Shown here: piece after piece, positions 8,692-14,782 of the stretch
Layout: each line of letters opens with the position of its first letter
Position numbering within the stretch: position 1 is the first letter of the stretch
Source: an uncultured Mogibacterium sp.
Lineage (GTDB): Bacteria; Bacillota_A; Clostridia; Peptostreptococcales; Anaerovoracaceae
Assembly (NCBI RefSeq): GCF_938039775.1
Contig: NZ_CALHTQ010000153.1
Coordinates: forward strand, 1-17,552
Length of the DNA stretch: 17,552 nucleotides
Direction of reading: 5' to 3'
Position numbers and translations under genes: made by a program
The notes under the pieces: generated by a model
Seen by the model: the letters and a program-made list of their open reading frames with translations, nothing else
The model's database searches: none
What the model was told of the DNA's origin: nothing

Positions 8692-8694
8692 TTG
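8681..8694 (+). promoter_or_regulatory. Ribosome binding site that fixes a TTG start
   Basis: AGGAGG at 8681-8686 lies 5 bases before TTG at 8692-8694. This is the best ribosome site in the region, and the frame it opens starts directly with the first membrane helix of a YeeE/YedE protein. Confidence 0.8.
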
Positions 8695-9768
8695 CCATTT
8701 AATATATCTGGTTTGTTTATAGGATTGCTGCTCGGCTTTCTACTCAAGCGCGGACGCTTCTGTCCTACCGGAACTATACGCGATATCTATCTTGAGAAAA
8801 AGTACTATAACGTAGTTCTCATCCTAGCAATAATCGCCACCGAAGGTTTGCTATATCACATGCTAGTAGGTAGCATGACTATACCGTCACCATTCTTTGG
8901 CTGTTACTCTATGGTTGCAGTTCCACTAGGAGCCTTTATCTTCGGAGTAGGAGCGGTGCTAACTAACGGCTGTGTCACGAGCACTCTCGTAAAAGTTGGA
9001 GATGGACGCATCATCGGAATACTATCGCTTGTAGTATTTGCAACAACTGAATACTTTACTAACAAATGGATTTTCAAGCCTTTTACACGGAAGGTCATGG
9101 GACTTCAAGAGGTTTACGACATCGACCTGTTTGATATGCCTTTTTCACCAGTTTTCATATTTTTACCAGTAGTGATTGTACTCTATATAATAATGTTCCA
9201 TCACTACAGGACTCACAAGCCTAAGTGCAAGCTACCACAGTCATACACAGGTACACGCCATGTGTTCTGCGAGAAGATTTGGAGCCGTGAGATAACTGTT
9301 ATTCTAATCGGAATAGTTGCTGCTGCTGCTTTTTACTTCAGTAACCTGACAGGTAGAAACGGTGGAATCTCTATCTCAGACCCAGTTCTATCATGGTTCA
9401 ACATAATTACTTGTACTCACTCTGAACCTATCGGATGAGTTGTCTATAATCGAACCGACGGAGTTGGTTGGGACAATCTGGTGATTGTTGGAATTATACT
9501 AGGATCTTTTATCACCACTCTAATAAGCAAAGAGTTTTCGATAGTTAAGACGGATAAAAAGGTTGTGGTTAAAACCGTATTTGGCAGCATGTTAATGGGT
9601 ATAGGTGCCGTATGGGCAAAGGGCTGTCTCATGGGAAATGGTCTTGTTGCAACATCGCAGCTAGCAACCAGGGCATGGCTCGCATTGCTCTTTATATCAC
9701 TGGGAATTTGGTTCGGTACATGGTTCATGTACGTGCGCGGATCAAAATGCAAAAGGCGTGGAAGCTAA
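8692..9768 (+). CDS. YeeE/YedE-family sulfur-compound transporter with in-frame UGA at codon 249
   Basis: The frame from the TTG at 8692 to the TAA at 9766-9768 has 358 sense positions, a normal family length, but codon 249 (9436-9438) is TGA. Up to there 248 residues are read; 109 more follow in the same frame and hold the second half of the fold. Family landmarks are visible on both sides: GRFCPTG (Cys24), TNGCVTSTL (Cys94), ITCTHSE (Cys241) before the UGA, and GIILGSFI, MGIGAVWAKGCLMGNGL (Cys312) after it. Members such as TsuA carry thiosulfate or related sulfur species along a line of conserved cysteines, so a product ending at 248 would lack an essential part. The options are recoding of UGA, readthrough, a recent nonsense mutation, or a sequencing error. 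A GTG at 9481 could start a separate second half, but it has no clear ribosome site. Confidence 0.8.
9436..9469 (+). other. In-frame UGA followed by a bSECIS-like hairpin
   Basis: UGA is at 9436-9438. AACCGAC (9453-9459) and GTTGGTT (9463-9469) form a 7-bp stem with one G-U pair and a three-base GGA loop. The loop begins 22 bases after the UGA and its first two bases are G. That is within the published loose description of bacterial selenocysteine insertion elements. Such hairpins also arise by chance. Confidence 0.4.
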
Positions 9769-9792
9769 CAGTTAAGAAGTAAGTAACAGTTA
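9766..9792. repeat. Two tandem TAACAGTTA palindromes
   Basis: TAACAGTTA occurs at 9766-9774 and again at 9784-9792, 18 bases start to start. Each copy is a TAAC-n-GTTA palindrome. The first overlaps the TAA stop of the YeeE/YedE frame. It might be a regulatory site for the lipoprotein gene, or chance. Confidence 0.3.
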
Positions 9793-9829
9793 TTTAAATG
9801 GTTAGGAATAAGGGATACGGGATTAATTT

Positions 9830-10315
9830 ATGAACAGAAATGACAAAGTTAGCCTATTAAGCAAAGTATTGGTGTTGATACTAGCGCTCGCAATCGCTGT
9901 GAGCCTCAGCGCATGTGGAAGTTCAAAGTCTGGAAGTACAAAGAAAGCTAAGCCAAAGAAAAGTAAGCAGACTGAAGCTTCTTCAGATAAGACATGTAAT
10001 GGATCAAGTAGATCTGATGAGGCTTCGTCTGAGACAAGCAAGAGCGATAAGGACAAAAAAGATAAGAAGGATAAGAAGAACGCTTCGAGCAGCAAGAGCA
10101 CTACTCCAGCTACAAGCGGCTCAAGCTCATCATCTTCATCTCGCTCTTCTTCAAGTTCAAGCAGCTCTTCTAGTGCATCTACAACGCACACGCAGCCTCA
10201 GCAGCCAGTTCAGAAACGAACTAGAACTGTGTTTGTCACTAACGCAGGTCGCTTTCACTCGAGGGGTGAGATTGCAGCTGCTAGATCTGCTTGGCTATCA
10301 CAGGGTAACACTTGA
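9830..10315 (+). CDS. Ser/Lys-rich putative lipoprotein of unknown function; frame open beyond its UGA stop
   Basis: A 161-residue product with a lipoprotein signal: basic N-terminus, hydrophobic stretch (about 11-26) and lipobox LSAC with Cys29. Residues 30 to about 125 are a low-complexity linker rich in Ser, Lys, Asp and Thr, including runs of 8-10 serines. A short C-terminal part (about 128-161, VFVTNAGRFHSRGEIAAARS) looks folded. I do not recognise the family. The stop is TGA at 10313-10315, but the frame stays open for 14 more codons (DGRYNIVRVEQEEY) to a TAA at 10358, so the natural product may have 176 residues if UGA is read. It lies 61 bases after the YeeE/YedE gene with no clear promoter of its own and only a weak ribosome site, so co-transcription is likely. 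It is convergent with the rhodanese lipoprotein across a terminator. Confidence 0.72.
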   Translation: MNRNDKVSLLSKVLVLILALAIAVSLSACGSSKSGSTKKAKPKKSKQTEASSDKTCNGSSRSDEASSETSKSDKDKKDKKDKKNASSSKSTTPATSGSSSSSSSRSSSSSSSSSSASTTHTQPQQPVQKRTRTVFVTNAGRFHSRGEIAAARSAWLSQGNT

Positions 10316-10380
10316 GATGGACGTTACAACATCGTGCGTGTTGAGCAGGAAGAGTATTAAATTCTAATCATATTACAAAT

Positions 10381-10468
10381 AAACAGCGAGGGAATAATGA
10401 AGTGCACCTCCAAAATTAGTTCGTGTCTAACTTTTGGGATGCACTTAAATAACCCTCGCTGTTTTAAT
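10381..10468. terminator. Intrinsic terminator with enlarged loop
   Basis: AAACAGCGAGGG (10381-10392) pairs perfectly with CCCTCGCTGTTT (10453-10464), giving 12 bp followed by a T-rich tail on both strands. It therefore serves both converging lipoprotein genes. The present loop is 60 bases. Without the inserted 50 bp and one repeat copy the loop would be just AATAA. Confidence 0.85.
10398..10447. mobile_element. 50-bp miniature element made of two IS3-like ends, inserted in the terminator loop
   Basis: The segment begins TGAAGTGCACCTCCAAAA and its other end, read on the minus strand, begins TAAGTGCATCCCAAAAGTTA, so it is an imperfect inverted repeat. Both ends resemble IS3-family (IS150-like) termini, which typically contain GTGCACCCCAAAAGTTAGAC-like sequence. 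It is flanked on both sides by AATAA (10393-10397 and 10448-10452), consistent with a 5-bp target duplication. No transposase is present, so it would be a minimal non-autonomous element or the remnant of a deleted insertion sequence. Confidence 0.5.
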
Positions 10469-10502
10469 TTCTGAATATAGTTACTATCTACAAACGCTCA
10501 GA

Positions 10503-10958
10503 TTAATTACTCTCGCCCTCCTGTAGATCTTTATACTCTTCTTCAACGATTACTTTACCCTTCCATACCTTGAGCCCGTTGAACTCATAAACGTTAGTGT
10601 AGCCCTGCTTTACAAGTCTCTTAGCTACTCTCTTGCTAAGGCCGCCGTAGTCGCAGTATAGGAGTATTTTCTGATTCTTATCTGGGAGCTCTTTTACCTC
10701 ACCCTTGTCGAAGTCTTCGTACCATACCGGAATAGCATTAGGAAGATGTCCCATTCCCCATGCTACCTTGCCTCTTACATCGACAATCTTAGCATTGTCC
10801 TTCTCAGCATTCTCAACGAACTCTGCGGCTTCCTTACCAGAGATATGGGTATAACCGTCCTTGTTCTTATTATCTTCTGCACCCTTCTTAGAACATCCAG
10901 CAAGCAGTGCTGTACTGATAGCCAGAATCATAATAATTGGTATTATCTTTCTCTTCAT
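10503..10958 (-). CDS. Exported rhodanese-like lipoprotein
   Basis: A 151-residue protein with a lipoprotein signal peptide (basic N-terminus, hydrophobic core about 5-18, lipobox LLAGC with Cys22) and a short linker. A single rhodanese domain follows at about 36-140. Family marks are VDVR (59-62), GHLPNAI (70-76) and the active-site loop starting at Cys102 in LLYCDYGGLSKR. Rhodanese domains carry sulfane sulfur as a persulfide on this cysteine; outside the membrane it could handle thiosulfate or polysulfide, or act in redox control. The loop is not the classical CRxGxR, so the acceptor is uncertain. It has its own promoter (about 11031-11059) and a structured leader. The nearby YeeE/YedE transporter suggests a shared sulfur theme, but they are on opposite strands. 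Confidence 0.88.
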   Translation of the reverse strand: MKRKIIPIIMILAISTALLAGCSKKGAEDNKNKDGYTHISGKEAAEFVENAEKDNAKIVDVRGKVAWGMGHLPNAIPVWYEDFDKGEVKELPDKNQKILLYCDYGGLSKRVAKRLVKQGYTNVYEFNGLKVWKGKVIVEEEYKDLQEGESN

Positions 10959-10983
10959 GCTTCAAACCTTTTCCAGTGATTTT

Positions 10984-11004
10984 ATGAAGCTCACGTAGCT
11001 TCAT
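10984..11004 (-). promoter_or_regulatory. Perfect hairpin in the leader of the rhodanese gene
   Basis: ATGAAGCT (10984-10991) and AGCTTCAT (10997-11004) pair over 8 bp with a CACGT centre. It lies downstream of the predicted transcription start (near 11024) and upstream of the ATG at 10958, so it would be in the 5' leader. No U-run follows on the minus strand, so it is more likely an operator or RNA-stability element than a terminator. Confidence 0.4.
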
Positions 11005-11030
11005 CCCTTGCAATTTATAACCTACAAATA

Positions 11031-11059
11031 ATTGTATCTGTGTTATGTTTCAAAGTCAA
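11031..11059 (-). promoter_or_regulatory. Promoter of the rhodanese lipoprotein gene
   Basis: On the minus strand TTGACT (11059-11054), a 17-base spacer and TACAAT (11036-11031) match the housekeeping consensus closely. The leader would be about 65 bases. Confidence 0.65.
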
Positions 11060-11121
11060 AGCGCTTTTTGTCCAAATCGCATTTGGAGTTATTGCTCTTT
11101 TAAATACTCTTGTAAAACAGC

Positions 11122-11658
11122 TTATCTCTCGCTTATAGCGGCTTTAATCTCATCAAGATTATTTGCGAAAATCACTTTGTCCAAATCCTCAGCCGGGAGG
11201 AAGTCGGCAGCAACCATCTCATCTAATAGCCTTTTTAAAGGGTCATAAAATCCATTGATATTATAGACTATACAAGGCTTTTCAGTCCTGTTCAGCCTTC
11301 TAAGCGAAATGATTTCCGAGATTTCCTCAAGCGTTCCGGGGCCACCAGGAAGAGCGATAAATGCATCACCAAGATTAATCATGCGAGTCTTACGTTCTGG
11401 CATGGATTCTACAATTTCTAGAGTGTAAAGTCCTTCGTGCCCCTTCTCCTGGTCGAGTAGAAACTCTGGGATAACGCCATAAACCTTGGCACCTCCCTCA
11501 AGAACAGTGTTTGCAACAGTGCCCATAAGTCCAACATTTCCGCCCCCATACACAAGGCTGTGACCACTCTCGGCGATCCAGTTCCCAAGCTCAATCGCTC
11601 TATCTTTAAATACGGACTTCTCACCGAAGCGAGAGCCACAGTAAACTGTAATATTCAT
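11122..11658 (-). CDS. LOG-family (TIGR00730-type) Rossmann protein
   Basis: From the ATG at 11658 the product has 178 residues. It shows the two LOG signatures: VYGGGNVGLMG (36-46) and PERKTRM...LPGGPGTLEE (87-112), the PGGxGTxxE motif that binds phosphate. Proteins of this family release free bases from nucleoside 5'-monophosphates (cytokinin-activating phosphoribohydrolases), and are often misnamed lysine decarboxylases. Its target in this bacterium is unknown. Longer starts are possible at 11709 and 11679, but the promoter -10 lies at 11693-11688, so transcription should begin near 11681. The 11658 start is also preceded by AAGGAGAAGAAGG. It is a single-gene unit ahead of the rhodanese gene. 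Confidence 0.9.
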   Translation of the reverse strand: MNITVYCGSRFGEKSVFKDRAIELGNWIAESGHSLVYGGGNVGLMGTVANTVLEGGAKVYGVIPEFLLDQEKGHEGLYTLEIVESMPERKTRMINLGDAFIALPGGPGTLEEISEIISLRRLNRTEKPCIVYNINGFYDPLKRLLDEMVAADFLPAEDLDKVIFANNLDEIKAAISER

Positions 11659-11687
11659 ATCCTTCTTCTCCTTTTCCATATCGTAAT

Positions 11688-11716
11688 ATTGTAGTATCAT
11701 TGCCTGCATCGGTCAA
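11688..11716 (-). promoter_or_regulatory. Promoter of the LOG-family gene
   Basis: On the minus strand TTGACC (11716-11711), a 17-base spacer and TACAAT (11693-11688) form a good promoter. It lies inside the longer open frame, and therefore argues for the shorter start at 11658. Confidence 0.65.
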
Positions 11717-11783
11717 CGATGTATTTATATTAATATTTTTGATAGTGTACAAATAAAATTAAGAATTTTATAATGATTAAATT

Positions 11784-11803
11784 CATCACATTGATGTTAT
11801 ACT
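11784..11803 (+). promoter_or_regulatory. Candidate extended -10 promoter and operator for the redox operon
   Basis: TGtTATACT (11795-11803) is an extended -10; no good -35 is seen. An inverted repeat CATCA-cat-TGATG (11784-11796) overlaps its upstream edge and could be a regulator site. The leader to the ATG at 11877 would be about 67 bases. Confidence 0.4.
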
Positions 11804-11876
11804 AAATCCATATTAATAAAGTATAGTATATTATGTTGCGATTACTCGTGATATATAAGGAGTATTGAGGAATATT

Positions 11877-12452
11877 ATGAAGAGAAAACTACACATAAAA
11901 AAACTTACAGCGCTTGCTACTGTAGTTCTTGCGCTAGCACTAACATTCACTGGTTGCAGCAAGGGCGATTCTGATTCAGACGGAGGAAATGGGGCTACAG
12001 CTAGTCTAAAGAAATTTGAAACCACTACCCTTGACGGAGAAAAGTATACACAGGATAACCTCAAGGATTATGATCTAACAGTTGTTAACGTATGGTCTAC
12101 AACTTGTGGCTACTGTATCGAAGAGATGCCTGCTCTCGAACAATTAAAGGGCAAGCTCCCTTCTAACGTACAGCTTATAACAGTTTGCATCGATGGAGAA
12201 GCTTCACCAGATACAGCTAAGGAAATCCTAGCTAAAAAAGGATTAAATGCCACAACACTCGTACCTAGCGACTCCCTGAACGATGGTCTTCTTAAGTACG
12301 TTAGCGGCACACCTACTACCGTCTTCTTTGACAAGAACGGTAAGCAGGTTGGTAAGCCTAAGGTTGGAGCATTCTCGACAAGAGATACAGATGCAATTGC
12401 TGAACTCTATATGAAGGAAGTTAATTCGCGTCTTGAGAAAGTGTCCAAGTAA
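11877..12452 (+). CDS. TlpA-like thioredoxin-fold lipoprotein
   Basis: A 191-residue protein with a lipoprotein signal (MKRK start, hydrophobic core about 11-24, lipobox TFTGC with Cys27), an acidic Gly-rich linker and a TlpA/ResA-type thioredoxin domain. The active site is VWSTTCGYC, Cys77-x-x-Cys80. The cis-Pro region (GTPTTVFF) is also present. Such proteins sit outside the membrane, tethered by lipid, and reduce or oxidise disulfides in other exported proteins. The frame could start at a TTG at 11865, but the ATG at 11877 gives a proper signal peptide and has GAGG 6 bases before it. It is the first gene of a compact operon with the CXXC mini-protein and the Fe-S membrane protein, suggesting that these supply its electrons. 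Confidence 0.92.
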   Translation: MKRKLHIKKLTALATVVLALALTFTGCSKGDSDSDGGNGATASLKKFETTTLDGEKYTQDNLKDYDLTVVNVWSTTCGYCIEEMPALEQLKGKLPSNVQLITVCIDGEASPDTAKEILAKKGLNATTLVPSDSLNDGLLKYVSGTPTTVFFDKNGKQVGKPKVGAFSTRDTDAIAELYMKEVNSRLEKVSK

Positions 12453-12473
12453 GGAGATTATTAGATAAGTATT

Positions 12474-12620
12474 ATGTCTAAAAAGTATAAGAAGCTGATA
12501 CCGGCCGCACTTATTGCGGCTGGTATCGTTATGTTAATAATAGGTGTCAGTAGAGGTGAGATGATGACGGTCTTCAGCAAGGCTGCTACCGTCTGTCTAG
12601 AGTGCATTGGTATCGGTTAG
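12474..12620 (+). CDS. CD1871A-family CXXC mini-protein
   Basis: A 48-residue protein with the order: basic N-terminus (MSKKYKK), one membrane helix (about 8-25), then SRGEMMTVFSKA and a C-terminal CLECIGIG (Cys41, Cys44). This matches the small family known as CD1871A-type CXXC-motif proteins, whose role is not known. With the positive end inside, the CXXC end should face outward near the membrane. It lies 21 bases after the TlpA-like gene, and its stop TAG overlaps the AGGAGG of the next gene. The ribosome site is weak: AAGGAG is 17 bases from the ATG, and an in-frame stop (12462-12464) excludes longer forms. Confidence 0.85.
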   Translation: MSKKYKKLIPAALIAAGIVMLIIGVSRGEMMTVFSKAATVCLECIGIG

Positions 12621-12628
12621 GAGGCGCA

Positions 12629-13513
12629 ATGAAGACTAATAATCCAAGGCGCCATATCGTGCAGCTTGTAGCCACGTTCCTGACCAATCCGCATGTCTCG
12701 AACTTCTCAAACGGTTCGATTCACAAAGGTCAAAGCAAGAGCTTCTGCTCACCTGGACTGAACTGCTATTCATGCCCAGCAGCAGGTGCCGCCTGCCCTA
12801 TCGGAGCACTACAGTCGGTCGAAAACGGGAACAAATATCACATCTCATATTACGTAATGGGATTTTTGCTGATTACAGGATCACTTCTCGGAAGATTCGT
12901 GTGTGGCTTTCTATGTCCATTTGGATTTTTTCAAGACTTGCTTCACAAGATTAGAGTCAAGAAGCGTATCATTCCTCTCAAGATAGATAGAGCTCTCAGA
13001 TACCTTAAATACGTAATTCTTGCGGTATTTGTTCTCGCACTACCTATAGCGATATCCAATGAGTTCGGACTAGGCGAGCCATTCTTCTGTAAGTACATCT
13101 GTCCAGCAGGTACTATCGAGGCGGGTATCCCACTACTGATCAAGAATGAATCGCTGCGGGCAATGATGGGTATCCTATTCGACTGGAAGATGATTATACT
13201 TATTATAACGGTCATACTTTCAACCATGATATACAGACCTTTCTGTAAATACATCTGCCCTCTAGGTGCGATTTATTCGCTATTTAACCGCTTTAGCGTG
13301 CTTCAGATGGAAGTTAATCACGATACATGTATTAAGTGCATGAAGTGCGAAAAAAACTGCGATATGCAGGTTAAGGTGCTAGATAACATCAACAGCGTCG
13401 AATGCATACGCTGCGGCAAATGTAGAAGCATCTGCCCTACTTCGACGATAAACTGGACTGTCGGCGGAAAAGTAATTATAAAATCAAACGAAGACAGCAG
13501 GCAAAGAGCGTAG
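12629..13513 (+). CDS. NapH/NosR-like polyferredoxin membrane protein
   Basis: A 294-residue integral membrane protein rich in cysteines. An N-terminal cluster has Cys40, Cys46, Cys49 and Cys56. The membrane part has CGFLCP (92-97), CKYICPAG (154-161) and CKYICPLG (206-213), the CX3CP motifs typical of the NapH/NosR/CcoG group. It ends in a two-cluster ferredoxin domain, Cys234-237-240-244 and Cys259-262-265-269. Such proteins pass electrons across or along the membrane. An upstream GTG at 12602 in the same frame is less likely: the ATG at 12629 has a perfect AGGAGG (12619-12624) 4 bases before it. Placement after a TlpA-like lipoprotein and a CXXC mini-protein points to delivery of cytoplasmic reducing power to outside thiols, rather than a nitrate or nitrous oxide pathway, of which no other gene is seen. 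Confidence 0.9.
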   Translation: MKTNNPRRHIVQLVATFLTNPHVSNFSNGSIHKGQSKSFCSPGLNCYSCPAAGAACPIGALQSVENGNKYHISYYVMGFLLITGSLLGRFVCGFLCPFGFFQDLLHKIRVKKRIIPLKIDRALRYLKYVILAVFVLALPIAISNEFGLGEPFFCKYICPAGTIEAGIPLLIKNESLRAMMGILFDWKMIILIITVILSTMIYRPFCKYICPLGAIYSLFNRFSVLQMEVNHDTCIKCMKCEKNCDMQVKVLDNINSVECIRCGKCRSICPTSTINWTVGGKVIIKSNEDSRQRA

Positions 13514-13534
13514 CTCTGCCTGCTGCTTTATTTA
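13495..13534 (+). terminator. Terminator overlapping the 3' end of the Fe-S membrane protein gene
   Basis: CAGCAGGC (13495-13502) pairs with GCCTGCTG (13518-13525), and AGAGC (13505-13509) with GCTCT (13513-13517), with a GTA loop, followed by CTTTATTTATT. The stop codon TAG (13511-13513) lies at the tip of the hairpin, so the gene and its terminator overlap. Confidence 0.75.
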
Positions 13535-13555
13535 TTAAATCGATTCTTTCACATC

Positions 13556-14074
13556 TTATCTTAGATTATGTGCTTCAAAATCCACACCTTCATGGTGAAG
13601 CAGATAAACCTTCTTGTCCAGACCTCCCGCATATCCCGTGAGCTTTCCGTCCTTCCCCACGACGCGGTGGCACGGCACCATAATAGAAAACTCGTTGCTA
13701 CCAACGGCTCCTCCCACAGCCTGAGCTGACATGCGCTCTTTGCCAAGTCTTATCATGGCTTCCCTTGCGATTTCACCATATGTGCTAAGCTCGCCATAAG
13801 GAATCTTGAGCATTATCTCTGATACGGTCTTTCTGAATTCTGACCCCTGCAGCTTTAGCTTTGGAGTAAAGCTTGGAACATTTCCTGCAAAGTATTCGTC
13901 AAGCCAGCAAACTGCATCGCTTATATGTTTATTATCATGGAGATTCTCAATTGCTTCGATATCTAAAGAAGCCTCTGCTATCCGCTCTTCATCGAACCAT
14001 ACACCGAGAAGGCCCTCTTCATCAGCGCAAAGCTTCATAACACCCATCGGTGAGTCGTAATAATACACGTACAT
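13556..14074 (-). CDS. ogt: Methylated-DNA-[protein]-cysteine S-methyltransferase
   Basis: A 172-residue protein. The C-terminal domain has the suicide active site VPCHRVVG with acceptor Cys135, the family helix IPYGELSTYGEIA (91-103) and GYAGGLDKK. The N-terminal domain is a shorter Ogt-like one. It removes O6-alkyl groups from guanine in DNA by moving them to the cysteine, which inactivates the protein. The start is supported by AAAGGAG 8 bases before the ATG. It follows the HNH nuclease gene by 12 bases on the same strand, so both are probably on one message. Nothing in its sequence looks broken. Confidence 0.94.
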   Translation of the reverse strand: MYVYYYDSPMGVMKLCADEEGLLGVWFDEERIAEASLDIEAIENLHDNKHISDAVCWLDEYFAGNVPSFTPKLKLQGSEFRKTVSEIMLKIPYGELSTYGEIAREAMIRLGKERMSAQAVGGAVGSNEFSIMVPCHRVVGKDGKLTGYAGGLDKKVYLLHHEGVDFEAHNLR

Positions 14075-14086
14075 AGTAGCACTCCT

Positions 14087-14782
14087 TTAATTATATGGAT
14101 TTATCAGCTTTGGATTATTTCCGATATGCTCCCTAATAACTTTGACGTCCTCTGGCGAAAGCGGTATATCGTAGCTCACAGCGATGACCAGCCAAGTATA
14201 GCAGTAGTCATCAACGTTCGCCTCTGGCAGCCACTCGCTCGGCCCCTTGTCTGATTTATCGCGATTTACCGCCCCATCTACATCTACTCCAACACGCACA
14301 TCCGTCGCGTACTGGTGCTTCCTAGAGTGACTCCATTTGGCGCCCCCATGCTTATTCACATAGTTAAGCGGAATGATATGGTCGAAATTACTGTCATCAA
14401 GAGAGAGTTCATCGCCCGTATATGGGTCTATATAATCGCCATCCTTGTAGTGCTTACTCGTCACAAATGCGAACTTTCTCAGCGAATACTTTCTGCCTTT
14501 ATACTCGATTTTCTTATATGGCTCTGTATAGGAGTCCCTGTCATAATCAGCGTATTCATCTGGCGAAGCCACCCTCACTTCATCGAGTAGCTGCTCTACA
14601 CTCTTTTCCTTTAGTGGCTTTACTTTGCTGCCTGAGCTACCTGAACCCCCTATATCTATTCCCATCTGATTAAGAACGAAAACAGCCGCAGCAATCACTA
14701 ATGTCGCAACCATTTTCTCCATCTTCTTATTCACTCTACTATATCCCCTGTATCCTTGTCCCGGGTATCTCTGTCTAGTCAT
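14087..14782 (-). CDS. Membrane-anchored HNH nuclease (DUF1524-like)
   Basis: A 231-residue protein. Residues about 24-42 form a hydrophobic segment after a basic N-terminus, so it is likely anchored with its C-terminal part outside. The C-terminal domain has FDHIIPLNYV (Asp134-His135), HGGAKW (145-150) and VNRDKSDKGPSEWLP (172-186), the pattern of secreted HNH nucleases of the DUF1524 group, where His and Asn hold the metal and attack the phosphate. DNA degradation for nutrients or handling of incoming DNA are possible roles. The annotated ATG has GGAG just 2 bases before it, close for a ribosome site, so a downstream GTG (residue 17) or ATG (residue 21) may be the true start. It is upstream of ogt in a likely two-gene operon. 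Confidence 0.82.
   Translation of the reverse strand: MTRQRYPGQGYRGYSRVNKKMEKMVATLVIAAAVFVLNQMGIDIGGSGSSGSKVKPLKEKSVEQLLDEVRVASPDEYADYDRDSYTEPYKKIEYKGRKYSLRKFAFVTSKHYKDGDYIDPYTGDELSLDDSNFDHIIPLNYVNKHGGAKWSHSRKHQYATDVRVGVDVDGAVNRDKSDKGPSEWLPEANVDDYCYTWLVIAVSYDIPLSPEDVKVIREHIGNNPKLINPYN

Noticed and set aside
9444..9752. Minus-strand open frame of 102 codons opposite the YeeE/YedE second half
   Set aside because: It mirrors a conserved coding strand, has no ribosome site and no recognisable domain. The same applies to other open frames opposite real genes in the window.
9481..9768. An independent 95-residue gene starting at GTG
   Set aside because: No ribosome site is present, it is in the same frame as the YeeE/YedE gene, and it supplies exactly the missing half of that fold.
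10118..10185. Serine-codon repeat as a phase-variable microsatellite
   Set aside because: The run mixes TCA, TCT, AGC and AGT codons without a strict repeat unit, so slippage is unlikely.
11071..11087. TCCAAAT-CGC-ATTTGGA hairpin as the LOG-gene terminator
   Set aside because: The stem is short and AT-rich and no U-tract follows on the minus strand; it was not strong enough to list.
12602..12628. Upstream GTG start of the Fe-S membrane protein
   Set aside because: It would overlap the CXXC mini-protein and has a much poorer ribosome site than the ATG at 12629 behind AGGAGG.
12629..13513. Denitrification gene (napH or nosR)
   Set aside because: The cysteine motifs are shared by a wide group; no nitrate or nitrous oxide reductase gene is nearby and the partners are thiol proteins.
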